Positions 8,030 to 16,964 of a stretch of 64,000 nt of DNA are shown one piece after another. The notes under the pieces were generated by a model that was not told the DNA's origin, ran no database searches, and saw nothing but the letters and a program-made list of their open reading frames with translations. Position 1 is the stretch's first letter; each line of letters begins with the position of its first letter. The position numbers and the translations under genes were made by a program. The stretch covers positions 124,001-188,000 of the forward strand of contig CAMDNQ010000001.1 of assembly GCA_945903265.1 (NCBI GenBank), given 5' to 3'. The stretch comes from Candidatus Sulfopaludibacter sp. SbA3. GTDB lineage: Bacteria; Acidobacteriota; Vicinamibacteria; Vicinamibacterales; UBA2999.

Positions 8030-9394
8030 ATGGCGGCGCAGCGAAGAATCGATCTCGCCCTCGACTCAGTCCGCCGACTGCAGCGCATCGGTGCGACCGC
8101 TAACCTGCTGAATCTGCTGCAGAAGCAGCACCCCGCCGACCTCGCCCAGATCTTCAGCGAGCTTCCCGATCGGGATCGGGAGGCCACATTCAGCCTCCTG
8201 GCGGAGCGAAACGGCCGGTTGGCGATGGAAGCCGTGTCCGAGCTCGGTCCGGAGGCCGGCGCCGGCCTGCTCGCCACGCGTCCGGCAGAAGAGATCGCCA
8301 AGCTTGCCCAGGAGATTCCCAGCGACGACGCGGCAGCGCTGATCGATTACCTGCCCGACGAGCTGTCCGCCGCCGTGCTCGACCTGATGCGCCCGAAGCA
8401 GTCGGGCGAGGTCGAGAACCTGCTCGAGTACGACGAGCAGACAGCGGGCCGCATCATGAACCCGCATGTCTTCGCCCTGAACGAGGACCTGACGGTCGGC
8501 GAGGCGATCACCGAGCTGCAGACGAACCGCGAAGTGGAGATGGTCTTCTATCTCTACGTCGTCGACGAGCGCACGCACCTCGTCGGCGTCACGTCGCTGC
8601 GCCGGCTGCTCCTCGTGTCGCCCGAGACGCCGCTCAAGCGGATCATGGCGACCGATCTGATCAGCGCGCGCGTCGACATGGACCAGGAAGAAGTGGCGCG
8701 GCAGGTAGCGTCGTACAACCTGCTCGCGATTCCTGTCGTCGACGAGGAAAACAAGCTGGTCGGCGTCATCACCGTCGACGACGTCATCGACGTCATCAAG
8801 GAAGAGGCGACCGAGGACATCTACCGGCTCGCGGGCGTGGCCGGTGACGAGCGGGCGTTTACGCCGGCGGGCGAGTCGCTCCGGAAGCGGCTGCCCTGGC
8901 TCGGAATCAATCTCGCCACCGCGTTCATGGCGGCGTCCGTTGTGGCGCTCTTCGAGGGGACGATTCAGCAGATCACGGCATTGGCGGTCTTCATGCCGAT
9001 CGTGGCCGGGATGGGCGGGAACGCGGCCACGCAGACCTTGACGGTCATCGTTCGCGGTATTGCCCTCGGCGAGCTGACCTGGAGCAACTCGCGAAAGGCG
9101 CTCATCAAGGAAGCGGCGGTCGGCGTCGGCAACGGCATCGTCCTGGGTATTGCGGCGGCGATTGTCGTCTGGGCCGCGCGCGGGAACCCCGTGCTCGGCC
9201 TTGTGCTCGGTGCGGCGATGCTCATCAATCTCATCGTGGCGGCGACCGCGGGAACGCTCGTGCCGTTGGGGCTTCGCGCGGCCAATATCGACCCAGCCCT
9301 CGCGTCGTCGGTCTTCATCACCACGCTGACCGACGTTTTTGGCTTCTTCTCCTTTCTGGGGCTTGCCACCGTCTTCATCAGGTTTCTCGCATAA
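8030..9394 (+). CDS. mgtE: Magnesium transporter MgtE
   Basis: Mg2+ channel of about 454 aa. The cytosolic N domain is a helical superhelix (LLQKQHPADLAQIFSELPDR, then DDAAALIDYLPDEL). The CBS pair contains TAGRIMNPHVFALNEDLTV and VVDEENKLVGVITVDDVIDV. A plug helix leads into five membrane helices (ITALAVFMPIVAGMGGNAAT is the conserved pore region). ATG 8030 is chosen over the in-frame TTG 8000 because it gives the usual N-terminus. It is one of three Mg2+-linked transport genes within 12 kb. I see no M-box-like leader in the 122 bp upstream. Confidence 0.94.
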   Translation: MAAQRRIDLALDSVRRLQRIGATANLLNLLQKQHPADLAQIFSELPDRDREATFSLLAERNGRLAMEAVSELGPEAGAGLLATRPAEEIAKLAQEIPSDDAAALIDYLPDELSAAVLDLMRPKQSGEVENLLEYDEQTAGRIMNPHVFALNEDLTVGEAITELQTNREVEMVFYLYVVDERTHLVGVTSLRRLLLVSPETPLKRIMATDLISARVDMDQEEVARQVASYNLLAIPVVDEENKLVGVITVDDVIDVIKEEATEDIYRLAGVAGDERAFTPAGESLRKRLPWLGINLATAFMAASVVALFEGTIQQITALAVFMPIVAGMGGNAATQTLTVIVRGIALGELTWSNSRKALIKEAAVGVGNGIVLGIAAAIVVWAARGNPVLGLVLGAAMLINLIVAATAGTLVPLGLRAANIDPALASSVFITTLTDVFGFFSFLGLATVFIRFLA

Positions 9395-9408
9395 AATAGA
9401 CGCGTTTC

Positions 9409-10056
9409 GTGCCCCTGTACACCGCCGACGCGCTCATCCTTCGCACGTACAAGCTGGGCGAGGCCGATCGCATCGTCGTCTTCCTGACGCGCGACCGGGG
9501 GAAGAAGCGCGGCGTGGCCAAGGGCGCGCGGCGTGCGCGGTCGCGGTTCGCCGGGGCGCTCGAACCGTTGACCGAAGTGCGGGTGGCGTACTTCGAAAAG
9601 GAGCGGCGCGAGCTTGTGGGCCTGAATTACGCGGAAACGGTACGTTCGCCCATGAGCGGGCCCGGCGAGGGGCTGGGACACGTAAGTTATTTCGCGGAGC
9701 TGCTCGACGAGTGGGCGCAGGAAGCCGATGCGGACGAACGGCTCTTCCGCCTGGGCACGTCGATGCTGGGCGCGCTGGCTGCCGGCGCGCCGGTGGAACC
9801 GCTCGCGCGGTATTTCGAGTACTGGCTGCTCAGGCTTCAGGGCGTATATCCGGAAGCGCGCGGCACGCTGTCGCTGAAGGCAGCTGAATTTCTGACGGCG
9901 TCACGCACCATCGCGCCGGACCGGTTGGCCGACGTCCCGGCCGATCGCCGGACGTTGAGAGAGCTGGAGCAGCTGCACCGCGGACTGATTACCATGCACC
10001 TGGAAAAGACACTGAAGTCCGATCGCGTTCTGCGCGACATTCGGCGCCTCGCCTAG
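9409..10056 (+). CDS. recO: DNA repair protein RecO
   Basis: RecF-pathway mediator of 215 aa that helps load RecA onto SSB-coated DNA. The N-terminal OB fold is clear: ADALILRTYKLGEADRIVVF, then GVAKGARRARSRFAGALEPL. The helical C-terminal part is short and no zinc-binding Cys cluster is seen. The start is GTG 9409, 14 bp after mgtE. A -10-like TAAAAT at 9392-9397 overlaps the mgtE stop and could add local transcription. glyQ follows after 18 bp. Confidence 0.9.
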   Translation: MPLYTADALILRTYKLGEADRIVVFLTRDRGKKRGVAKGARRARSRFAGALEPLTEVRVAYFEKERRELVGLNYAETVRSPMSGPGEGLGHVSYFAELLDEWAQEADADERLFRLGTSMLGALAAGAPVEPLARYFEYWLLRLQGVYPEARGTLSLKAAEFLTASRTIAPDRLADVPADRRTLRELEQLHRGLITMHLEKTLKSDRVLRDIRRLA

Positions 10057-10074
10057 CGTTTCCGCCCGACCCTT

Positions 10075-10971
10075 GTGACTTTCCAGGACCTCATTCTCAA
10101 GCTTTCCGCCTTCTGGGCGTCGAACGGCTGCCTGCTGCAGCAGCCGCTCGACCTCGAGGTCGGCGCGGGCACCTCACACCCGGAAACGCTCTTCCGCGTG
10201 CTCGGGCCGAAGCCCTGGAGCGTGGCGTACGTCCAGCCGTCGCGGCGGCCTGACGACGGCCGCTTCGGACAGAATCCGAACCGCCTGTTCAAGCATCACC
10301 AGTTCCAGGTGATTCTCAAGCCGTCTCCCGACGAAGTGCAGCGCATTTACCTCGACAGTCTCGAGGCGTGCGGCATCAATCCCCGGCAGCACGACATCCG
10401 GTTCGAGGAAGACAACTGGGAGTCGCCGACGCTTGGCGCCTGGGGTATCGGCTGGCAGGTGCTCCTCGACGGACTGGAAATCACGCAGTTCACGTACTTC
10501 CAGCAGGTCGGAGGCATGGACCTCTCGCCGATCTCGTGCGAGATCACGTATGGACTCGAGCGGATCGCGATGTTTCTCCAGCGCGTGGACAACGTGTTCG
10601 ACCTGGAATGGGGCGGCGGCGTGAAGTACGGCGAGGTGCGGCTGCAGGAAGAGATCGAGCAGTCGAAGTACGCGTTCGGCCAGGTCGATATGCCGGCGGA
10701 GGAATTCGCCGCCGTGCACCGTGACCTCTTCGATCGCAACTACAGCTTCGCGGAAAAGCTGCTCAAGTCCGGATTGATCCTGCCGGCGCTCGAGCACTGC
10801 CTGAAGTGCTCACACCTCTTCAATATTCTCGATTCGAGCGGCAGCATCGGTGTGACTGAGCGGACCGCTTACATCCTTCGCGTACGCCAGCTCTCCGTGC
10901 AGATTGCGCGCGGCCACGTTGCGCAGACGGACCCCGCCGCGGTTCCGGCGCCGGGTCCAGGGGCTCTGTAA
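10075..10971 (+). CDS. glyQ: Glycine--tRNA ligase alpha subunit
   Basis: Alpha subunit (298 aa) of the heterotetrameric bacterial glycyl-tRNA synthetase, which carries the catalytic site. Highly conserved blocks are present: [54 protein letters not shown] and [17 protein letters not shown]. The start is GTG 10075. The terminal TAATG makes a 1-bp overlap with glyS, so the subunits are coupled. Confidence 0.97.
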   Translation: MTFQDLILKLSAFWASNGCLLQQPLDLEVGAGTSHPETLFRVLGPKPWSVAYVQPSRRPDDGRFGQNPNRLFKHHQFQVILKPSPDEVQRIYLDSLEACGINPRQHDIRFEEDNWESPTLGAWGIGWQVLLDGLEITQFTYFQQVGGMDLSPISCEITYGLERIAMFLQRVDNVFDLEWGGGVKYGEVRLQEEIEQSKYAFGQVDMPAEEFAAVHRDLFDRNYSFAEKLLKSGLILPALEHCLKCSHLFNILDSSGSIGVTERTAYILRVRQLSVQIARGHVAQTDPAAVPAPGPGAL

Positions 10972-13187
10972 TGGACCGCGAGCTCCTGATCGAGATCGGC
11001 TCGGAGGAAATTCCCGCAGGCTGGCTGCCTGACCTGACGACGCAGCTCGCGCGCAATCTTGATGCGCTGCTGAAGGAGTTCCGGCTGGAGGCCGATGCGG
11101 CGACGGAGGGCTACAGCACGCCACGCCGCCTCACAGCCCGCGTCGCCAAGCTCGCGGAGCGGCAGGAGGATCTGGAGGAGCTCGTCACCGGGCCGCCGGT
11201 GTCCGCCGCCTTTGCGAAAACCGGTGAGCCGACGCCGGCCGCCGCCGGCTTCGCCAAGAAATACGCCGTCGAGGTGAGCGCGCTGGAACGGCACGAAACG
11301 CCCAAAGGCATCTATCTGGCGTACCGGGTGCGCCAGCGTGGCAAGGCGACTGTTGACGTCCTCGCCGACGTGCTCGGCCGGCTGCTGCGTGGAATGTCCT
11401 TTCCCAAGCAGATGCGCTGGGACGCGTTTCTGGACGACGGGAAGGGCGATCTCGTCTTTGCGCGGCCGATCCGGTGGCTCGTTCTGATGTACGGCGGCCG
11501 CGTCGTGCCGTTCATGATTCGCCGAAGCGAGCTGGCTGAAGGATCCAACGTCCAGGAGATTCGATCGGGCTCGCAGACCTATGGGCACCGCTTCCTGACC
11601 ACCAGCGGCCGCGCCGGCCGCGCGATCAAGATCAAGACATTCGAGGACTACCAGGCGCGCCTGCTCGAGAACTTCGTGATTCTCGATCGCAGCGAACGGG
11701 AATCCCGTATCAGGCGCGAGCTGGAAACGCATGCCCGGAAACTGGGCGGCCGGGTCAGCAGCATCGTGGCGGCGGAGTCGTCACTGCTGAAGGAAGTACC
11801 GGACCTCGTGGAATACCCGGCCGTTGTTGCGGGGCACTACTCGGTGGAGTTCCTCGAGCTTCCGCAGGAAGTGCTGACGACGACGATGATTCACCATCAG
11901 CACTTCTTCCCGGTCGTGGACGAGGAAGGCAAGCTGAAGCCCGCGTTCCTCACGGTCGTCAACATGCAGCCGGAGAAGCCGGAGGTCATCGCGCGCAATG
12001 CCGAGCGCGTGCTGGCCGCGCGGCTGCGCGATGCGCGGTTCTTCTGGGATGAAGACAGGAAGACGCCCCTGGCGTCGCGCATCGACCGCCTGTCGACGAT
12101 TCTGTTTCACAAGAAGCTCGGCACCTACCGCGAGAAGGCCGATCGGGTCGCTGCGCTGGCCCGCTGGATTGCCACCGAAGCATTGGGGCAGCCGCCGGCC
12201 GTGGCCGATCAGGCTGAACTGGCAGGCCGCCTCGCCAAAGCCGACCTCGGCACCGACATGGTTCGCGAGCTGACGGAGCTGCAGGGAACGATGGGCGGCA
12301 TTTACGCCCGCGAGGAAGGGCAGCCTGAGGCGGTCTGGAAGGCGATTTACTACCACTACCTGCCGGTCGGCGTCGAAGCTGACGCGGCGCCTTCGAAGCA
12401 GCAGCTCGGTTCGGCGGCCATCACGTGGACGGCGGTCGCGCTGGCTGACAAGCTGGATTCGATTGCCGGCATGTTCGCGGCAGGTGAGCGCCCCACCGGG
12501 TCGCGGGATCCCCTCGGCCTGCGCCGTCAGGCGCAGGGCGTCGTGAAGATTCTGGCCGACCTTCCGGAACTGGCTGGTCTCTCGATGCCGGTTCGGGTTG
12601 GTCCGATGCTGGCGCGCGCCGGCGAAGCATTCCCTGCCGCGGCCGGTACGACTGTGGACCGCGGGCCACTGCTGTCGTTCATGAGCGACCGGCTGGTCTA
12701 CCTGCTCGAACAGCGCGGGTACGATGTGCGCAGTGTGCGTGCCGTGGTCCACAGCGGCATCGAGCAGGTCAGTCCGCTGGAAGCGCGCATGAAGCTCGAG
12801 GCGCTGGCGCACATGAGCGGGTCGGAAGCGCTGCTCGGCGTGGCCGCGCTCCTGAAGCGCGTGAAGAACATCACCAAAGGTGTGACCAGCACTCCGGCGG
12901 AATGGGCGGGCGTCCAGGGGCGGATCGTCGAGCCGGCCGAACGGGCGCTGTGGGACCAGATGAATGCGCGTGCCGCCGGGATTCGCGATGCCGCCGCGAA
13001 GGGCGACTATCGCGAGGCGTTTGCCGGCATTGCGGCGCTGCAGCCCGCGGTCGCCAAGTTCTTTGATGATGTACTGGTGATGGCAGAAGATGAGGGGCTT
13101 CGACAGGCGAGGCTCGCGCTCGTGGCGGCGCTCCGCGATCTGATCATGGACATCGCGGATCTTTCAGAGATCGTAACGGAGAGTTAA
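10971..13187 (+). CDS. glyS: Glycine--tRNA ligase beta subunit
   Basis: Beta subunit of 738 aa, which binds tRNA-Gly. It opens with the typical ELLIEIGSEEIPAGWLP. Other marks are FPKQMRWD, GHRFL, the MIHHQHFFPVVDEEGKL block and RLRDARFFWDEDRKTPL, followed by an HD-like segment and a C-terminal anticodon-binding region (MKLEALAHMSGSEALLG). It overlaps glyQ by 1 bp and ends 6 bp before ppdK. Confidence 0.97.
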   Translation: MDRELLIEIGSEEIPAGWLPDLTTQLARNLDALLKEFRLEADAATEGYSTPRRLTARVAKLAERQEDLEELVTGPPVSAAFAKTGEPTPAAAGFAKKYAVEVSALERHETPKGIYLAYRVRQRGKATVDVLADVLGRLLRGMSFPKQMRWDAFLDDGKGDLVFARPIRWLVLMYGGRVVPFMIRRSELAEGSNVQEIRSGSQTYGHRFLTTSGRAGRAIKIKTFEDYQARLLENFVILDRSERESRIRRELETHARKLGGRVSSIVAAESSLLKEVPDLVEYPAVVAGHYSVEFLELPQEVLTTTMIHHQHFFPVVDEEGKLKPAFLTVVNMQPEKPEVIARNAERVLAARLRDARFFWDEDRKTPLASRIDRLSTILFHKKLGTYREKADRVAALARWIATEALGQPPAVADQAELAGRLAKADLGTDMVRELTELQGTMGGIYAREEGQPEAVWKAIYYHYLPVGVEADAAPSKQQLGSAAITWTAVALADKLDSIAGMFAAGERPTGSRDPLGLRRQAQGVVKILADLPELAGLSMPVRVGPMLARAGEAFPAAAGTTVDRGPLLSFMSDRLVYLLEQRGYDVRSVRAVVHSGIEQVSPLEARMKLEALAHMSGSEALLGVAALLKRVKNITKGVTSTPAEWAGVQGRIVEPAERALWDQMNARAAGIRDAAAKGDYREAFAGIAALQPAVAKFFDDVLVMAEDEGLRQARLALVAALRDLIMDIADLSEIVTES

Positions 13188-13193
13188 TTCGAG

Positions 13194-15992
13194 ATGGCGA
13201 AGAAGACGACGAAGAAGAAGACAAAGTCCGCGAAACCCGCCCCCAAGAAGAGCACGGCAAAGAAGGCCGCTCCGAAGAAGGGCGCGGCGAAGGGTGCAGG
13301 CAAGTACGTCTATCAGTTCGGCCGCAAGACCGACGGCAACGGCACGATGAAGCCGCTGCTTGGCGGCAAGGGCGCGAACCTCGCGGAGATGTGCCGGATC
13401 GGCCTGCCTGTCCCTCCTGGCTTCACCATCACGACCGAGGTCTGCACCTACTACTACGCCAACAAGCGCACGTATCCGCCGAGCCTGAAAGGGCAGATGC
13501 AGGCGGGGATCGCGTCGCTCGAGCAGCAGACGAAGAAGAAGTTCGGTGACCTGAAGAACCCGCTGCTCGTCTCGGTGCGCTCCGGCGCCCGCGATTCGAT
13601 GCCGGGGATGATGGACACCATCCTGAACCTGGGCCTGAATGATCAGACGGTCCAGGCGCTCGCTACCAAGACCGGCAACGCCCGGTTCGCGTGGGACTGT
13701 TACCGCCGCTTCGTCCAGATGTACGGCGACGTCGTGCTCGGCGTGCAGAAGCGTCCGGACGAGGACCACGAGCCGTTCGAGGTGGTCATCGAAGCGCTCA
13801 AGCACGAGCGCTATCACCAGGACATCGAAGACACGAAGCTCTCGGTTGAAGATCTGCAGGAGCTCGTCAGGCGCTTCAAGGCGCTCGTCAAGGAACGCGC
13901 CGGCAAGAACTTTCCGGCGTCGCCCTGGGATCAGCTGACCGGCGCCATCGGCGCCGTCTTCGGGTCCTGGATGAACGATCGCGCAATCGTGTATCGCCGC
14001 AAGTACAACATTCCCACTGAGTGGGGGACTGCGGTCAACGTCCAGGCGATGGTCTACGGGAACACCGGCGAGGAGTCGGGGTCCGGCGTGGCGTTTACCC
14101 GCAATCCGGCGAACGGCAACAAGGAGTTCTACGGAGAGTTCCTCATCAACGCACAGGGCGAAGACGTCGTGGCTGGTGTGCGCACGCCGGAGCCGGTGGC
14201 GGAACTGAAGAAGCAGATGCCGCGCGCCTACAACGAGCTGGAGCGCATCCGCCAGACCCTCGAGAAGCATTTCAAGGACGTCCAGGACTTCGAGTTCACC
14301 ATCGAGGACGGCGTCGTCTACATGCTCCAGACCCGCAACGGCAAGCGCACCGCGATGGCAGCGCTGAAGTTCTCGGTGGATATGTTCAAGGAGAAGCTGA
14401 TCGACTGGAAGACGGCCGTCATGCGGAATCCGGCCGACCAGCTCGAACAGCTGCTCGCGCCCGTGTTCGACATTACCGAACTGGGGAAGACGTCCGTGAT
14501 TGCGACGGGCCTGCCGGCAGGCCCCGGCGCGGCGTCCGGGCGGATCTATCTCAACGCCGACCGCGCGGTCACCGCTGCTGAAAAGGGCGAGCCCGTGCTG
14601 CTCGTGCGCGTCGAGACGTCTCCTGAAGATCTGCGCGGCATGATTGCCGCCGAAGGCATCCTGACGGCGCGCGGCGGCGTCTCCTCGCACGCAGCGCTCG
14701 TCGCGCGGCAGATGGGGAAGGTCTGCGTCTGCGGCGCGGCGGCGGTCGACGTCGACTACCAGGCGCGCTCGGTGAAGGTGAGCGGCCAGACGTTCAAGGA
14801 AGGCGACTGGATGTCGATCGACGGCACCGCCGGCAAGGTGTACGCCGGCAAGGTGAAGACGGCGCCGTCGGAGATTGTCGCGGGGCTGATTGAAGGCGAC
14901 ACCGCCGCACGGCAGACCGAGAAATTCAGGAACTTTCAGCAGCTGATGAAGTGGTGCGATCAGGCGACCCGCATGAGCGTCCGCACCAACGCCGATACGC
15001 CCGAGCAGACCACCCAGGCACTCGCCTTCGGCGCGGTCGGGATCGGGCTGTGCCGCACCGAGCACATGTTCTTCGAAGGCGATCGCATCGACGCGATGCG
15101 CGAGATGATCCTCGCGGAGACACTGGAGCAGCGGAAAGCAGCACTCGACAAGCTCCTGCCGTACCAGCGCGACGATTTCGCGGGCATCTTCCGCGCGCTC
15201 AACGGGTACCCGGCGACGATCCGCTTCCTGGACCCGCCGCTCCACGAGTTCCTGCCGCATGCCGCGGAGCAGCAGGCCGACCTCGCGAAGAAAATCAACG
15301 TCCCCGTGGAACGGATCAAGTCGCGCGTCCAGCAACTGCACGAGTTCAACCCCATGCTGGGATTCCGCGGCTGCCGTCTCGGCATCGGGTACCCGGAGAT
15401 TTCCGCCATGCAGGCGCGTGCGGTGTTTGAAGCCGCCGCGATCGTGCAGAAGGAAGGCGTCAAGGTGCGGCCGGAGGTCATGATTCCGCTGGTCGCATTC
15501 AGGAAAGAGCTCGATCTCCAGATTGAGGTGGTCCATCAGGCGGCCCGCGACGTGCAGGCCGAGCAGAAGGTGAAGCTCACGTACATGGTGGGCACCATGA
15601 TCGAGGTGCCGCGTGGCGCGCTGACTGCCGACGAGATCGCCCTGTCCGCGGAGTTCTTCAGTTTCGGCACCAACGACCTCACGCAGATGGGCCTCGGCAT
15701 GTCGCGCGACGACTCAGGCTCGTTCCTGCCGCAATACGCCGAGCTCGAAATCGTCAAGAACAACCCGTTCGCGACGATCGACCAGACGGGCGTCGGGCAG
15801 CTGGTCGACATCGCGGTGTCAAAAGGCCGAGCGGCCCGTCCGGGCATCAAGCTCGGGATTTGCGGCGAACATGGCGGCGACCCGGCGTCGATCGCGTTTT
15901 TCGAGAAGGTGAAACTCGACTACGTGAGCTGCTCGCCATTCCGCGTCCCGGTGGCGCGGCTTGCGGCAGCGCAGGCGGCGTTGAAGGGCTAA
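13194..15992 (+). CDS. ppdK: Pyruvate, phosphate dikinase
   Basis: PPDK of 932 aa interconverting pyruvate + ATP + Pi and PEP + AMP + PPi. The ATP-grasp domain begins with [20 protein letters not shown]. The swivelling phosphohistidine domain has [16 protein letters not shown], where His is the phosphocarrier and Ser stands where plant enzymes have the regulated Thr. The C-terminal TIM barrel has [16 protein letters not shown] and the catalytic Cys in [10 protein letters not shown]. The first ~38 residues are an extra Lys/Ala/Pro-rich tail ([12 protein letters not shown]) like histone H1-type proteins, not part of the usual enzyme. The start is ATG 13194. corA follows after 5 bp. Confidence 0.96.
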   Translation: MAKKTTKKKTKSAKPAPKKSTAKKAAPKKGAAKGAGKYVYQFGRKTDGNGTMKPLLGGKGANLAEMCRIGLPVPPGFTITTEVCTYYYANKRTYPPSLKGQMQAGIASLEQQTKKKFGDLKNPLLVSVRSGARDSMPGMMDTILNLGLNDQTVQALATKTGNARFAWDCYRRFVQMYGDVVLGVQKRPDEDHEPFEVVIEALKHERYHQDIEDTKLSVEDLQELVRRFKALVKERAGKNFPASPWDQLTGAIGAVFGSWMNDRAIVYRRKYNIPTEWGTAVNVQAMVYGNTGEESGSGVAFTRNPANGNKEFYGEFLINAQGEDVVAGVRTPEPVAELKKQMPRAYNELERIRQTLEKHFKDVQDFEFTIEDGVVYMLQTRNGKRTAMAALKFSVDMFKEKLIDWKTAVMRNPADQLEQLLAPVFDITELGKTSVIATGLPAGPGAASGRIYLNADRAVTAAEKGEPVLLVRVETSPEDLRGMIAAEGILTARGGVSSHAALVARQMGKVCVCGAAAVDVDYQARSVKVSGQTFKEGDWMSIDGTAGKVYAGKVKTAPSEIVAGLIEGDTAARQTEKFRNFQQLMKWCDQATRMSVRTNADTPEQTTQALAFGAVGIGLCRTEHMFFEGDRIDAMREMILAETLEQRKAALDKLLPYQRDDFAGIFRALNGYPATIRFLDPPLHEFLPHAAEQQADLAKKINVPVERIKSRVQQLHEFNPMLGFRGCRLGIGYPEISAMQARAVFEAAAIVQKEGVKVRPEVMIPLVAFRKELDLQIEVVHQAARDVQAEQKVKLTYMVGTMIEVPRGALTADEIALSAEFFSFGTNDLTQMGLGMSRDDSGSFLPQYAELEIVKNNPFATIDQTGVGQLVDIAVSKGRAARPGIKLGICGEHGGDPASIAFFEKVKLDYVSCSPFRVPVARLAAAQAALKG

Positions 15993-15997
15993 CCCCC

Positions 15998-16963
15998 GTG
16001 GTTAGCATTTACGTCCACCAGAACGGCGAGACGACACGGGCGTCGGCGATCGACCCGGGGTGGCTGGATCCGGCCTCCAAGGTCACGCTGTGGGTGGACG
16101 TCGTCACTCCTGAAGACGACGCGCGCCGCCTGCTCGGCGACGTCTTCCACTTCCACCCGCTCGCGGTTGAGGACGCGCTCACCGCCATTCACCATCCGAA
16201 GATCGAGCCGTACGGTGGCTACCTGTACCTGATTCTTCACGGCATCGACTTCCAGCAGGACGAGCACTGGTTCGCCACGCGTGATGTCGATTTCTTTCTC
16301 GGCCGGAACTACCTCGTCACGGTGCATGACGGCCACTCGCGCAGCATCGATACCCTGAAGCAGATGTGCGAGCAGCACGGCCGCCTTCTGGACGAAGGTC
16401 CCGTCGCCGTGATGCACCGGATCGTCGATTCGATGGTCGACAACTACCGGCCGGAGATCGAGGGGCTCGAGGACGACATCGACCGGATGGAGGACGAGGC
16501 CATCCTGGGCCGGAACGAGAATCTGATTCGCGACATCCTGGCGCTCAAGCGCGATCTCGCGTCGCTGCGCCGCGTGGTCATCCCGCAGCGCGACGCCGTC
16601 GGACGCCTGGCGCGCCGAGAGTTTCCGCAGATCACCGACGAGATGGCATTCCGGTTTCGCGACGTCTACGACCATCTCGTGCGGCTGTCGGACGAGTCGA
16701 TCCTCCTGCACGATCGCGTCACCGGGATTCTGGAGGCGCATCTCTCGACCGTGTCCAACCGGCTCAATCGCGTCATGAAGGTCCTGACCGTCATGTCGAC
16801 CATTTTCCTGCCGCTCACGGTCCTCACCGGCATGTGGGGCATGAACATTCCGCTGCCGCACTTTCCTGGCGGCGACGACGTCCAGTTCTGGTGGGTGGCG
16901 GGCTGCATGGCGGCGATCAGCGGCGTGATGCTTGCGCTGTTCCGCCGCAACGACTGGATTTGA
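15998..16963 (+). CDS. corA: CorA family magnesium/cobalt transporter
   Basis: Pentameric Mg2+/Co2+ channel, 321 aa from GTG 15998. A longer open frame extends back into ppdK but has no family similarity there. The N-terminal alpha/beta domain (LWVDVVTPEDDARRLLGDVF) leads into the long stalk helix and two C-terminal membrane helices. The pore signature is present as TGMWGMNIPLP (GMN). A short cytoplasmic end (FRRNDWI) follows TM2. mutL begins 1 bp after the stop. Confidence 0.93.
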   Translation: MVSIYVHQNGETTRASAIDPGWLDPASKVTLWVDVVTPEDDARRLLGDVFHFHPLAVEDALTAIHHPKIEPYGGYLYLILHGIDFQQDEHWFATRDVDFFLGRNYLVTVHDGHSRSIDTLKQMCEQHGRLLDEGPVAVMHRIVDSMVDNYRPEIEGLEDDIDRMEDEAILGRNENLIRDILALKRDLASLRRVVIPQRDAVGRLARREFPQITDEMAFRFRDVYDHLVRLSDESILLHDRVTGILEAHLSTVSNRLNRVMKVLTVMSTIFLPLTVLTGMWGMNIPLPHFPGGDDVQFWWVAGCMAAISGVMLALFRRNDWI

Positions 16964-16964
16964 C

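Noticed and set aside
13164-15536. Long open frame on the minus strand opposite ppdK (790 codons)
   Set aside because: It mirrors the GC-rich third positions of ppdK, has low-complexity His/Arg/Leu composition and no family motif.
15860-15997. Longer N-terminus for corA reaching into ppdK
   Set aside because: The added residues overlap ppdK coding sequence and do not resemble CorA; GTG 15998 gives the normal start.
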